From the NCBI GenBank assembly GCA_951230915.1, contig OX579637.1, positions 27,280,001 through 27,344,000 on the forward strand: a stretch of 64,000 nucleotides of DNA, written 5' to 3'. Shown one piece after another: positions 10,349-22,955 of the stretch. Made by a program: the position numbers and the translations under genes. The notes below the pieces were generated by a model. It was not told where the DNA came from, made no database searches, and saw only the letters and a program-made list of their open reading frames with translations. The DNA comes from Antitrichia curtipendula (taxonomy: Eukaryota; Streptophyta; Bryopsida; Hypnales; Leucodontaceae). Every line of letters starts with the position of its first letter. Positions within the stretch are counted from its first letter, which is position 1.

Positions 10349-11323
10349 TTACTCCTAAAGTCCAAAAGTAGTTAAATATGGCATAAAGCCTCTTTAACCT
10401 CGTTCCTTGCCTCAATGCCTCCTCCTTCCTCCCTTCCTACCATCTGTCCTCCCCTTCGTTGCCTCACCCTTCCTCCATGTGCTCCCCTTCCTTGCTTCCC
10501 CCCTTCCTCCTTCCTTCCTCCATCCAACTACCACTGCCCTCCTCCTTCCCCTCCCGTCCCTGCAGCTTGCCAGGCCGCCTCATACGGTGGCAGGCCTTGG
10601 GAGTTATGTGGGGGGTCCAGTTCTTAGAAGAGAGTCTTTTTTTTTTGACAGTCGTCATGCCAAAAAAAGGTGGAGGGCCACCTCACAAACCCAGCATTTC
10701 CTGAACTTGTAAACCCTGCTTTCAGCCTGCCCTTGGAAATAGTAGGCTGTAGATCTCAATCTACTTGATAAATTAGTGGGGGTTTTGTAATTTTGGTTGG
10801 AATTTTTTTTCTCAGATGGACAACATGTCATTCAAGGTGAAGACCATTCATTTTTTGTAAAAACATATGTATGAAGAAGCTATGAAATTCTAAACATTTG
10901 CGTGTGTATGGTCTTTTTCTGTAACCTCTTTCCACATTTCAATTTTTTCCTATATGTTGTACAATCCAAAATGAATTGAAATTTTTGGAGCATGAACCTT
11001 ACTTACCATGAACATAGAATCCAAAGAGGCACAAGCGACATGGACCATTTTGAAGGTGAATAAGCCCTTGTGAAGTGCAGCTGCCCGCAATTTTTAAACA
11101 CCAAAAATAATTTTTTGGTCACCCTAAATACTAATTTCTTCCAATCCATGCGGTCAAATCTTCCAAAAAAAAATACCATACATTACTGAACCAGCCTACT
11201 ATAAGATCCTACGGTTAGATATGGAAAAAATTGAGTTTTTTTTTTTTTTTCCATGCTTGCAATAGAAATGGCAGTTTTTAAGCAGTTTCGGTGAAAACAT
11301 AGTGAAGGAACTTTAGGGGTTAA
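10349..11323 (+). mobile_element. TTAA-type terminal-inverted-repeat element, about 0.97 kb
   Basis: Left end TTACTCCTAAAGTCC and right end GGAACTTTAGGGGTTAA resemble the ends at 61,935 and 62,509. The right third (10,900-11,323) is clearly similar, in direct orientation, to 33,000-33,423: shared blocks include AATCCAAAGAG, GACAGCTGCCCG-like, and AGAAATGGCAGTTTT followed by GGTGAAAACATAGT. It contains a C/T-rich tract at 10,410-10,570 and no transposase frame. A non-autonomous DNA element; the exact left border is uncertain. Confidence 0.5.
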
Positions 11324-13727
11324 CAATTTTATCCGGTCTTCATCAAAGCCTTCAATCAATGCAGCTGGAAACTCAAGCAATGGCATTGGTAGAACTTTTA
11401 TATCTTTCTTCTTTTCCATCGGGTAAATCTCACTCAATGATCTGTTAAATTTTTGTTTGTTAGATTCCACAGACAAACCAAAGGATTAAATACAAGAGGT
11501 TTTTACAGCCCTATGAGAGACCATTTCAGGGCTATTCCCAAGATTTGATCCCAATGTAGTCAAGTTGCGTCAGTTGGTCTAACTTTTCGAATTTCAAATT
11601 TTTTTTTTTTTTTTTTTTTTTTCTTTCAGGAAATTGAAAACTGATTTAAAATTTTTTTTTTTTGAAACTTCCTTGGTAGAGTCAAGGTAGATTCTTACTC
11701 CCCTTCAAATTCTTACTCATATTTTGTGGATATAATTCAGTATTGTATTTGTACTCACTCAATTGTATAAAGAGAAATAGATCAACAGTTATAGGATGTA
11801 AGCCTATAATTCCATTATTTGTGTATCCTTTGCAAAATAACAAGGAGTACAAATGAAATACCAAACAAGACAAGAACTGAAACCCGAATGAGCTATCAAC
11901 ATATACTATATCAATATAATTCATATATAATATATCTTCAGTAAATTTTTTTTTTATAGCGATGCGTTCTAAAGGCCAGACTTTGCCTGAAGCAACTCAC
12001 TGGTGGAGTTACCGAGGTGCAACCAGTCGAGTATCACAAGGTCGAAATACCAACCGCCCAGAGTTGCAGACTCTAAGGTCAAAAATAGCAATAGCTCAGA
12101 CTTCAAGGTCGAATTACAAACCGCACAACTTCCTGAAGAAGTTTCAGAAATACACAACTACCAATTTGAAATGAGAATAACATAAACATGTAAACTATAA
12201 TCCAAGGAGATTAGTGCACATGGAGTTGCTTTGACAAACTGGATCTTCACCCGCATAAAGTATGGAATAAGAGATTTATAAAAAAAAACTTCCCAAGAGG
12301 TGGTAATTCCTCACCTGTACCCATGCCACCCAGCACACTATTAGTTTGCCGGACAACGTGTACGAGGTGTCTTCAGATTTACCACTACTTGTTATCAATG
12401 TTCACAAGAGAAAACCATTTCATAAACATGTAACCATAGCCAAGTGACTCAAGCAAAAACTAAAGAAATAATTTAGTTTTGCAGAATTTTTTTTTTTATC
12501 AGCACTTGTTGGCCGCTGTTCTGGGAACCAAGCACCATTGTAAGTACTCCCAAATGCACCGCACAACTTCCTCAATGAATGATCTTGCAAGATCGCAGCT
12601 TCCACACAGCATTGAGCTCTGCAAACTGAAGTCTAAGAGAGTCTGAATACTTAACTCGATGGTATTTTAAAAAAAAAAAAATTCCATCAGCTAAGGCGGG
12701 CTAAGGAGGCCAAATTTAGTGCGATCATGCACTAGTACTCAACTGGCTTGAAGAACATCATTCCTCAGATAGTAAAGGCACAAGCCCCAACTAACCATCA
12801 ATATAATATTAATAAAAATAGATTTACAGATGCACCACAGTGGATTTCTGACATGTTGTAGGAGCAGTATTCCTGGAAATCAATGTGCAGGTTCTCCCTT
12901 TGTTTACAAATAAAAGCCGAGCTATTGAAGAGTGATCCTGGGATGTACAGGGGCTCGGCATCATACTCCTTAGTATACATTGGGTGCCTTAAGTGTGAGT
13001 AACATGTTCCGTATTTGGGAGATTTTTATCTCTATGTAAAGTATACCTTAGCGGTCTACATTCACAGGAAAATTCTCCGATAAATAAGAAGAAAGAAAGA
13101 AAGTTATATGTAAAAATACACAATTTTTTCCTCTTTATTTGTGTAATACAAACAAATCAGCAGTAGACATTAGTGAAGTCTTAGAAGTAAAACTAAGAAT
13201 TCAAGTCTAAAAAAAGAAAAAAGAAAAAATGACGTGGCAGTCGCTTGACCACATCCGCGCAACGTTCCTTGCGTGTTCCCTACGTTCCCGCAGTCTAGGA
13301 ACCCGCAGTCTTCTACGAGGCTGAAAAATCCTCTTATGTGTACACATTAAGGAATTGGTACGGGAAAAGGATCTAATTGTTCTTTTAACTTGTTGACCTA
13401 AATTGGATTAAACACAATTTTATTTAAATGAGTTAATGATGGGATCGGCCTAATTGTTCTTTTTAATTACGTGACCTAATTGGAGAATTCACTCAAAGGT
13501 TTTGTTAACCTCGTATCATTAGAGAAAAAATGGACTCACTACAGGGCTGATAGGGATGCGTGCCAATGTGCAATTAGAGAAAAAATTAGCCGAAAAGTTG
13601 TAATCAGTCAGTGTAAGATGAGCAGTCAGCCAAGGTGCTCCGTCGGACTGCCGATTAAAAAAAATTAATTTTTTTTCAAAAAACAAACAAACAAAAAAAA
13701 CTATTTTTTTAAAATTTTAAAAAAAAA

Positions 13728-13760
<33 letters not shown>

Positions 13761-13783
13761 CCCCTGTATTTGCACTCCCGCCG
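11324..13783. other. AT-rich gene-free stretch
   Basis: No gene supported. Long poly-T and poly-A tracts (about 11,600, 11,650, 12,670, 13,730-13,760) and unrelated short frames. Confidence 0.5.
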
Positions 13784-13828
13784 AAAATCTGGACTCTCCT
13801 TAACAGCCCTCTGGAGAGTCCAGATTTT
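13784..13828. repeat. 16-bp perfect inverted repeat (hairpin)
   Basis: AAAATCTGGACTCTCC (13,784-13,799) and its exact complement (13,813-13,828) separated by 13 bp, directly after a 30-bp poly-T tract. Could be a MITE tip or a small hairpin transcript. No flanking duplication identified. Confidence 0.8.
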
Positions 13829-16269
13829 CTGTAATGTGTTTGTTGAAAGGAAGAAAAAAATATATATTTATATAATATATAAATTACTAATCAGCCTACT
13901 TCAACCTTCTATAAAGAATTATTAATAATTTAGAAATCACCAAATAAGCCTATTTATAGGTAGAATATAGTAGTCTTTAAGGAACAAAACCGCTTGTATA
14001 TGCCAAAATGTTATTATACAAAGATTATTAATTTTTGGAATAAGATAAATTGTGGTTCACAGTATTTTTTGTAATACTTTCAATAATTAATTCTATCTTA
14101 TATTACATAAAGACTTGGATGCAATCATGCACAAACTTAAAGAATATATTTCAATCTACAAGATGATTAAAGAAATAATAAGCAAAAAAAATTTACACAC
14201 AAGTTATTAATTTTCCAAAAGGGCCATTTAAAAACAAATGAAAGACCAGGACGGTATTGGAATTGAGTAGGTAAGAAGTAATGAGTTGAAGTCACTAGAC
14301 TAATTTTAGGATTAGAAGTGGTTAGGAAAAGTTAGTTAGGGAATTGTAGAAGGAATAGGCTTGGTCCTATTACCAAAGGCAAAACGGTTAGGGTTTTTTG
14401 CTTAGATCTCCTATTACCAAAGAAAACTATAAATAGGAAAATTTTCCATCATAAAGGAAGAAGAAACGAAGACAATATACAAGGCAACAAAAGAAGACAA
14501 AAACTATAAGACTACAAGACTACAAAGACTCAAGAACCACCACCAAGACGTACTTACCAAGAACAAGAATAGAAGGACTAAAAGGGATACAAATTCAAGA
14601 CAAGATTAGGTTTCAAGACATATAAGAGAATAGAGTCTATAAAAGAACAATTAGGAAGAATGTACTTTCTTTTACAAAACAATAGTAAATAAAAATAAAA
14701 GTCTTGCATTTGAAGTAGAAAAAGTGTTTTCCAGGTTTAAATTCAATTTGACCTTATGATTTTGACTTTTAGACTTAACCTTAGTTTTAGTTTTAGTATA
14801 TTAAATTTGTACTTTCTTTCCAAAACTGCTGTCTTTCTTTTCTTTCTTCTTTTGATGCTTCAATTTCCTTTCATTTAAATAAACTGACAAACACTCTACC
14901 TTATTATCACGCTCATTTTTTTTTCCACACAATTTCTCTCAATATGATTTTCTTTCATCTCACCTCCAATCAATTCTCACTTCTTATAGGCAGACCACTC
15001 AATTTCTCACTTTTTCCTCAACACGCTTGGCAATCATTTCCTATACTATTTTATTATGTTGAGTTGAATCTGGTTCAAATTATGTCTTTTCTTTTCCTTT
15101 AGTTCCTATAGACTTAATCCATTCTCTTGACAACTCTTGACAATTATATAGACAATATTTCAATTTCCAACTAAGGTCTGTATCTGCAATCTTACCTGAT
15201 TACTGGGCTTTATTTTGCTTCACGCCTCAATAATCAACTCAATGATAGACACCTTTCTTGGAAAACTGTTTAAAACATAGGTAATTCCAAGACTTAAGAC
15301 ATAAACATGAATATAGCCTAAAGTTTAACTTAACCTTATAACACCCAGATTTTGAGAGGTTATTGGTTCATCATGTTTTCATAATTTAGACACTTAGAGA
15401 GAAGAAATTTATTTTCACTCAAAAATTTTCTTATTCAAAAGTCACCTTGCTTTAACGCTCATTTTCTCTCAATTTTCCCAATTCTTTTCCTTTTTTTAGA
15501 ATCTTTTCCTTTTATCTTTTCTCTAAGCTTTATTTTGATTTCACTCTTAATTATGGACCAAGATTACCTTACTTAATTCTTTTTACACTCAACTTCATTT
15601 TATTATGTTTTTAGCATTTAGATAAAGAAGAATATAGAAGAATTAATCATTTTCTTATAAAGCTTTTAGAATTATCATGTTCTCTCTTAAGCTCTCAAAA
15701 TTACAATCTTAGACTACAGTTGGTGATATTTTGTCCTTTCTTGTCTCTCAGCAATTGTGATTAACCAGATTCCAAGAGTTCCCTCAATTTGTTATCATGT
15801 TCTTTCTTATCTTACTAAATTCTCACAAAACATTATATCTTCCTCTTCTTATAATTTTAATATTTAGCATAAGGTTAGTGAAATTAGTTTTGCAACTTAT
15901 GCCTTCTAAACTTAGATTTTTCCAAGATTTATAGACAATATGAAATCTATATGAAATGAAGATTACACCTGAATGCTTTAGATGACTAGAACAATGAATT
16001 TCTTCACTGCAATATGCTCACTTTTGTACTGTCTTATGCAAGACTGAGAGATGATACAATAATCCTGAAAATGAATGCAAGATATTTTATAAATATGTCA
16101 GTCATCCTATTTCAATATGCAATTCTATATACAACATAACGACCAAAACACTTGACAACTTTTCAATTTAACATTGGACTATGAATGCAATTATGTAATT
16201 ATTAATTTTAATTTATTTATTTATATATTTAATATTACTAGCCTGCTCCCACTTAGCTATAACTTGCCT
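13829..16269. other. AT-rich gene-free stretch
   Basis: No frame of note. Given the integrase fragment just to the right on the minus strand, part of this could be the 3' region and LTR of a decayed retrotransposon, but I could not find a paired repeat. Confidence 0.4.
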
Positions 16270-16458
16270 TCAAGTTATATAGGGTTTCAGTCGGTAGCCA
16301 CTGTAACAAGTTGGATGGATTGTTTCGGCAAAGTCTTGTAATTCCATTAACCCATTAGGATAAGAATTAAGAATTTTGTAAGGACCAAACCATCGCATTT
16401 TGAATTTTCCTGGAAATTTTTGAAATTGACTATCATACAGTAGTACTAAGAATCATCG
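16270..16458 (-). pseudogene. Ty3-like integrase C-terminal fragment
   Basis: Minus-strand frame of about 62 codons ending in TGA (16,270-16,272). It contains FPGKFKMRWFGPYKI, then a Pro-Asn-Gly turn, then YRLKPY near the end. This is the classic pattern of the integrase C-terminal domain of plant Ty3-type retrotransposons (KxxxRWxGPF/Y...RLKxY). Upstream (right side) the frame is lost within 200 bp and no reverse transcriptase is visible, so only a remnant is present. Confidence 0.65.
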
Positions 16459-17890
16459 CTAAGAATCGTGATTGTACAGGCATGACCTTCAATTTTTGGA
16501 ACCTATAGGTGAGGTGTCCGAAATGACGAGGAAGAGTATTAATGTGCATCCACCAAAGTTGTGGATTCCGACTAATCAGAATTTTTCACCCCATACGTCC
16601 TATACTTCCTTGCCTTCAAGTGCTACAACCTATTCTCCCCTTCCAAAACAGGTAACTAACCAATGGTATGAGTTACAATCCTAGTCTCTGCATCATAAAT
16701 CTCTTCATCTATGTGTAGAGATTCCGCATGTAATTGAAACCGAATATCTAATTGAAAGGCAGAAACAACAGCAAGGCAATTAGGACCAACTGGAAATAAA
16801 ATAGGAACTTTGTCACCGTCTGTACTAATGATCACCATGTCCGATAATTCTGACATTGCTAATTAGAATATTGCACGTAAGGTGGACTTTCCCATTGAGG
16901 CTCCGAAGGCGAGTTTCTAAAATACATGTACTAAGAACTCATTGCCTACGGAGGAACATGGCATAGCGAACTCAATTTTGAGACGAGGAACACAATGTCA
17001 CGAAACTAGAAAGTTTAACGCATAACAAACCAACATTAGAGACAGTAGAATTACACACTACCCTGATTATAGTATTTAATTTATTGGGTTATGCCAACTT
17101 GCAGTTAATGATCCTAGTTTAATGTTGCAACCACTTAAAGATATTTTGAGCGGCCCTTCCGTTTTCATAGCATGGACGTTGCGTTGTATAATTTTGGTCA
17201 CCATTGTATTTGTTACATTTTAAATATAGTATGCTTTATTAAATATATTAATCCTTGAGGAGCTAACCTTATTATATGTCCCAATGTACATGAAAATTCT
17301 ACATATGTCCGTGATGAGTTAAGTAGGACAGAGTGATAGGATTTTGATCATAGAATAACGGCTAATTAATTGAGCTTAATCAGAAAGTGACATGAAACTT
17401 ATGAATACCGGGTCAGTCAGTCCAATACTCCAATTCAATGATGTGACCATTATGTCTGAAAGTATTTCTTCAATGCATGGAAATAATGCAAACGAACAAT
17501 TAAATGGGTTCCAGAAAATCATCACCAAAGACAAATACATCAAAATTGATAATTGTATATTAAAAATTGTCCTCTGGACTAAAGTAGCAATAGTACGTGA
17601 AATTACAAGGTGATCAATTTGAATCATGAAAATATATATTAACTTTGCTTATTATGATAATGAATTGGAGAGTTCATTACTTTGCATAATTTAGGGTGAA
17701 AGATAGGAATGTACAAATCAATCAAATTCAAATTAGTAATCTTTTGTCTCTCAAGAGAGACACTCAGAATTGGCTCTACAACCCCGAATATAATCAAATT
17801 ATAAAGCCTTTCTTAGTATGTTGAACGGTATTCAGGAAACGATTTTGATTTGTCTCAGAAGATAGGGAGACTATTGACATTACTAGAAGG
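16459..17890. other. gene-free stretch left of the hAT element
   Basis: No supported gene. Short frames at 16,472-16,856 may be further decayed polyprotein but show no motif. Confidence 0.4.
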
Positions 17891-17898
17891 GCTACCTA
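17891..17898 (+). repeat. left target-site duplication GCTACCTA
   Basis: Identical to 35,474-35,481. Eight bases is the hAT-superfamily length. Confidence 0.93.
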
Positions 17899-17916
17899 CA
17901 GGGTTGACGAATTGGA

Positions 17917-18272
17917 ACGTCCGGGGGCAAATCACGTCCAAAAACCGGACGTAGCGGACGTAGTGGCCACCGTCCGACGGACGCAGACCACCAGACGGGC
18001 GGACGGCGGTCGGGGCAGACGGGCGGACGGTGGTCGGCCGACGAACGGTTCGACTCGGATGATCCGACCGTCCGATCAAGTGGACGGTCAGATTGTCCGA
18101 TTGATCGGACGATCCGGCCGCTCGATCCAGCGGACGGTCAGACCGTTCGATCGAGCGGACAGTAGGTTCGTCCGATCAATCGGACGACCGAGTCCGCTTT
18201 GGGAGGTTTGGAAGGGCGTCCGCCGCCGGACCTACTTTAGGGTTGGTGGCGGACGGGTATAAAGGCGGACGG
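17917..18272. repeat. CGGACGG array 1 (left subterminal, upstream of the RING gene)
   Basis: Dense CGGACGG, ACGGGCGGACGG and TCCGATCGGA-type motifs in GC-rich DNA between AT-rich flanks. Begins 18 bp inside the left end. The TATA box of the RING gene lies within its last 15 bp. Confidence 0.85.
18258..18263 (+). promoter_or_regulatory. TATA box of the RING-H2 gene
   Basis: TATAAA inside the array (GGACGGGTATAAAGG), about 158 bp before the first plausible ATG (18,416). Confidence 0.6.
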
Positions 18273-18415
18273 CCCTTCCATTCTTCCTCACTTCTTCTCA
18301 CCATTTAGAGGTGGAACCTGTGTCGGACGTTACAACCGTTGTTTCATTGTGCTGGTTGCTCCTATACGGGTGGAGAGTGAGGTCAATTATTTTTTGATAT
18401 CACTTGTCGTCAACC

Positions 18416-21400
18416 ATGACAACGGAAGGTACGAGCAAGGGTACTGTAGCGATGACTTCAAGAGGTGGCAAGAGCGGGAAGACAAAATAAAAAGGACTGC
18501 CCACGAGCTTCACTAGGACATTTTAGATGATCCAAATATCAAAGCGGAGAGCGAATGGAAGAAGGAGGAAGAAACTTATTGGACCTCCAAAATCTGCAAA
18601 AGATATGTGAAAATGTATCACATCGACAAGTTGTGGCCTCGTGAGTTCTACATTATTCACACACGAAGGTTCTGTTGTAGGCCATTGAATTGCAAGGATG
18701 GACATTTTGTCCATCGATCACTTGAGATTTGGTGGGCCCTCTTCGGGGACAAATCAATGAGTAAGGGTCTCATAAACTACAGCGTGGCGTCTATGGTGTA
18801 TGCTGAGCTCATATTGGCTCGGAAGGTGGACTGGAGCACATATCCAACAACAACTACGGCTCCGCTTTGCTTAGAGTAGGGCAAAAATATATTCCGGATT
18901 TGTATGATCCAAAGGCAAGTCCAAGTGAGGCACCAAAATCACAGAAGCGACAAAAACATGCTTTAATGCAGGTTAAAAAAGAGATCATGGAGGGGGGAAA
19001 TATTGGAGTACATTTGGATTCTACGAAGATTCCAACTACAATGTCAAATGCCACAGTGGAAGGTGTTGACGGAGAGGTGTTTTCAACTCCTCGGGCGGAT
19101 TGGATATGCACATGCAATTTTACATCCGTGGGTGAACAAAGTGGTGCTTCAAGCATGCGGCCCGTGAAGGAGGAACCGGTGACCCCGTCTGCACCACAAA
19201 AACATCGGAAAGAGGTTCGTCCCGAACAAATGGCAAGGGCCATTGCATCAATTGATAATATCATAGCGAGCGATGCTACGAATTTTATGACACAAGTACC
19301 TTGCAATCAAGACTTGCCAACCACACTGAGCCCCGTATTGAGTCCCGTATTGGGCCCCGTATCGAGCCCTCTATTGGGGCCCATATCAAGCCCCATGTTG
19401 GGCCCCGTATCGAGCCCAAGAGTTGAAGGGCAGATGTTGCCAAAAAATGGAAAGCAACTCGATGGCATGGCGCAAAATGTGTCCATTGATCACAACCCAT
19501 TGGATAAGAGCTATCCGCATTCGTCAACTCAAAATACGGCACAATTGAAAGATCTTCGTCATTTGCCAATGGTGAGTGAATTGGAAAGCTTGTTGGAAGC
19601 TTCTTATTTGTTTAGAGCACATCAACAAGACATCTTTCTTCAACCAAAGCAAATAATCGAGACAAATGAGGCCGGTCCTAGTAACCCCGCAAACAAGGCG
19701 GGCTTGACTGAAACCGCAAACGAGGCCGGACCGAGTAATCCTTTTGCTGAATACAGTGATGAATGGCCCAATTTTGTGATCACCTCAAAAAGATTGTCGA
19801 TTACAGCTAATTTTGTAGCTAGCATTGCCCCCTAACTTATGGAAGTTGCTCAGGTATTCACCAAATCCGGGCCCGAGTTGGTGGAAGGTGCCTTGTCGTT
19901 TTGGGATTTCGTCACGTCTATGAAACCATTATTGGAGGAGCAGGTCGAAAATAATCGCAAGCTGCTCATCTTCGCTCAAGAGAATGAGAAATACAAGGCC
20001 TTGAAGATAGAGCACGAGAAATTGAAAGAAGACCACAAGTAATTGAAAGAAGACCACAAGTAATTGAAAGAAGACCACAAGTAATTGAAAGAAGACCACA
20101 AGTAATTGAAAGAAGACCACAAGTAATTGAAAGAAGACCACAAGTAATTGAAGGATGCATTCAAAGGAGTGTGCACTAATTATGAAACATCTGCAAACGC
20201 ACTGGATCGCCAGTATGACACTCTAGTTTCTCAAAGGGAATTTATCGAGAAATTGGAGTACGAAATTGTAGCGCTCAAGCAAAAGAATTTGAAGGACAGG
20301 GGATATGTTCTTCCAAAGACCGGCGGAGCCGTGCGTATAGAAGCGGTTGAGGAAAACAACCAAAAGGAGGTAATATCCGAAACCGCCATGGATAATCCTC
20401 CTCCCACATTCCAAGACGCGTCCATGCAAACGAAAGGCCGCAAGTTTGAAGAGGTGAAGCATGAACTAGAGTCGGTAACTCAACAAAACGTCTATTTGGA
20501 TGCACAATATCAGAAAATGATGCAAGTAGTGGAGTTAGATAAATGCTTGCCAAAGAGCAGTTCCGACACTCGTTGATTGACGTGGGTTCAAAAACTACAA
20601 GACAAACCGTCTGTAGTAACCCGAGCAATGAAGGGGCTTCTCAAATTAGCCATGAAGTCGAAAGAGCAATGCGATGCCATTTCCTCTGACCTTCTATCTA
20701 TTAGAAGGATGTTTGAGGTACATCATAGGGGTTCAATTAACGTCACATATTGGGGGGATATGTCGGCAATGTTTGAGCGATTGAATGACGTGCAGAAGAT
20801 TGCGTCAAAGTTCATGAATTGGACCTTAGAAGTAGAAGAAGGTTGGGCCCCTTACAACACGCATTCAACGCATATCAAAGAGGCGGACAAGATAGTAGTG
20901 CATGGTAAAAGTTCAAATACGGAACTATTGGAGGGTAAATGCAGCCTTTGTCTAAATCATTTTGGTCCCCAGAGAGCCTTAATCATGGGCCAATGTCGCC
21001 ACACTTACCATATCACGTGCATAGTGAAATCATCCCTTGTTCGCTCGGTTTGTCCCGAGTGTTGTTGTCCTTTGAGCCCTAGGTTTTACGAAATGGTTGG
21101 GCACGAGGAGAGCATGTCCCCTAGCCACGAACACAATTGATGGACCCTTCCACTTGACCAAAAGCCATTTCTATTCCAAAATTACATTCATTGGGGGCGA
21201 CCTCTCATTTGGAATGCGCAAAAACTCATGCATGATGTTTGTGAGAACTACAATGACGAATTGGATGACTTTGACTGGATGACACGCAATAGAGAGGTGG
21301 AGTTGCGGGCCAGGGGTATTGAAGACTTTGAGGCTCGAGAATTGTTTTGTCGTAGCATGGGGGGACACTGGAGCATCTCACATCAAAAGTTCTTCCGATT

Positions 21401-21947
21401 TCTTGAAAAAGAAGTGTGGAAAGGAGAAGATGGCGTCTGGATAGAAGTGCAACCATCCCAAGAGTTCAACGAGCAGTACGAAGCATACAATCACAGCTTA
21501 ATAGGGATTGCCCTCTTCTTATCAAAATTGAAAGGAGCTGCGCAAGTTCGTGCTGCTTTTAATGTAGATGGGCTATCAAGCACGGAACATGCACTCGTGG
21601 AGGTGGCAAGTGCATTTGATAAGAGGATCACCGACATTATAACGACGTGGAGGACTTTTCTACATGGCACAGGGCAAGCGATCTGGTTGACACCCCAAGA
21701 TGATGACAAAGCGGTAAATGCTATGATAGAAAAGATTTATTCGGCTTTAAGAGTGTTAAAGGCACAGGAAGTAGATTTGTCTCCCACAAGGAAAAATAAA
21801 CGGAAGATGGAAGACGAAGATGACTACTCTCCAGAAACCAAACAACAATTCATCGTCGTGGACATAGAAGTCCGATCAGGAGGGGGCACAGCCTCCGGGT
21901 CGGGTGGTCCTCAAACTCGTAGAGCAAGTCGAAGACTTAAGGAATAA
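18416..21947 (+). pseudogene. RING-H2 cargo gene, decayed
   Basis: After array 1, the TATA box and ATG 18,416, the reading frame shifts early and again near 18,843, then stays in one frame from about 18,840 to the final TAA (21,947), more than 1,000 codons, interrupted only by stops: TAA 19,833, six TAA in a 21-bp repeat, TGA 20,574 and TGA 21,138; a TAG lies near 18,516. All are one C-to-T step from Gln or Arg codons. The N-terminal part (18,550-18,840) matches the first domain of the minus-strand cargo gene (CK+YVKM.H, HFVHR, NYS.A.MV.AE, VDW.T). The middle is Pro/Ser-rich, then coiled-coil (19,840-20,570). A RING-H2 finger (CSLC, QCRHTYHITC, CPEC; about 20,940-21,060) suggests a ubiquitin-ligase-like protein, followed by an unrecognised C-terminal domain with a basic end. 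Confidence 0.65.
20022..20147 (+). repeat. 21-bp tandem repeat, six units, each with an in-frame TAA
   Basis: Six identical units encode LKEDHK followed by TAA (stops at 20,040, 20,061, 20,082, 20,103, 20,124 and 20,145). CAA would give the heptad LKEDHKQ, fitting the coiled-coil context. Identity of the units shows the array expanded after the stop arose. Confidence 0.92.
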
Positions 21948-22396
21948 GAAGGTGCCTCTCATATTTCCGCAAACGATAGCGATGATGCAAAATAATGTTT
22001 GTATTAGGGGATTAACCAATGAAATTTGTTTTGTACTTATTTGAATTTCATGAGGATTCTATATTAGTAATGCACAACACATATGGTATGTCATGAGTTG
22101 CTTTTAATTAATGTATAAATATTTATGCAATACAAATATATTTGGATTTGTTTTTTCATCATGGTAAATTTTTGCCTTCTTTATTTGTCAAATATGTTTC
22201 TTTTGCGTACCTATTGCAGAAGATCATACCTAATGTACATTTGTACAAGATCATTTCATGTTATTGTTATGTTATCTTCTATAACCCATGCCTACAAATC
22301 ACCCATTTTCATTTGCACATACATTTCTATTCGCCTAATCCACTTGTCCGCCTGTCTGCACACTTCAAACATCTTACCGAAATTGTAAAAAACGCC

Positions 22397-22665
22397 TGTC
22401 CGCTCGACAGATTTTAGGTTGGCCCGTTCGCCCGTCCGCTGAACCGACGGCCCAGATTCCCGTCCGCCGACCGCCCATCCGCTGATCCAATGGCCCATAT
22501 TCCCGTTCACCCGTCCGTCGTTCGGACGGCCCAGATTCCCGTCCGCCCGTCCGCTGTTCGGATGGCCCAAATTCTCGTCCGCCCGTCCGCTGTTCGGACG
22601 GACCAGATTCCCGTCCGCCGTCCACTGTTCCGACGGCCCAGCAAGCCGTCCGCCGTCCGCGTAAC
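22397..22665. repeat. CGGACGG array 2 (upstream of the transposase gene)
   Basis: About five imperfect units of roughly 36 bp (CCAGATTCCCGTCCGCCCGT-like followed by a CGCTGTTCGGACGG-type half), rich in CCGTCCG. Lies between the end of the RING gene and the TATA box of the transposase gene. Confidence 0.85.
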
Positions 22666-22721
22666 CGTTGTGGGAGGATTTTTTTTTTTCCCATATTCAA
22701 CGGTCACAAACAGATGAAGAC

Positions 22722-22728
22722 TATAAAA
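22722..22728 (+). promoter_or_regulatory. TATA box of the hAT transposase gene
   Basis: TATAAAA, 57 bp after array 2 and 234 bp before ATG 22,956, which has a good context (GCCACCATGA). Confidence 0.6.
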
Positions 22729-22955
22729 GTCCTGAAATTGACATTTGCAAACACTCCTAAGAAACTGAACGTTAAGATTTCCAAAGGCTAGGCGCTGCAA
22801 TTTTTTGTGTCCCTTGCTTGGTAATGTATAGTTCAGTGGAATGGGAGGCCTTGTTTTCCAAGGCTTTGTGCATAAACATTTGAACGATTTTACCCAATTG
22901 TTATCATTACGTTTTGAATTTAGGGTTTCAATACACAGAGCCTAAAACAGCCACC

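Noticed and set aside
17912..18262. Open frames on both strands through the CGGACGG arrays (also at 22.4, 26.5, 30.3 and 35.1 kb)
   Set aside because: The translations are Arg/Asp/Ser/Gly-rich repeats of the array itself, open in several frames and strands at once. Non-coding promoter and subterminal DNA explains them better.
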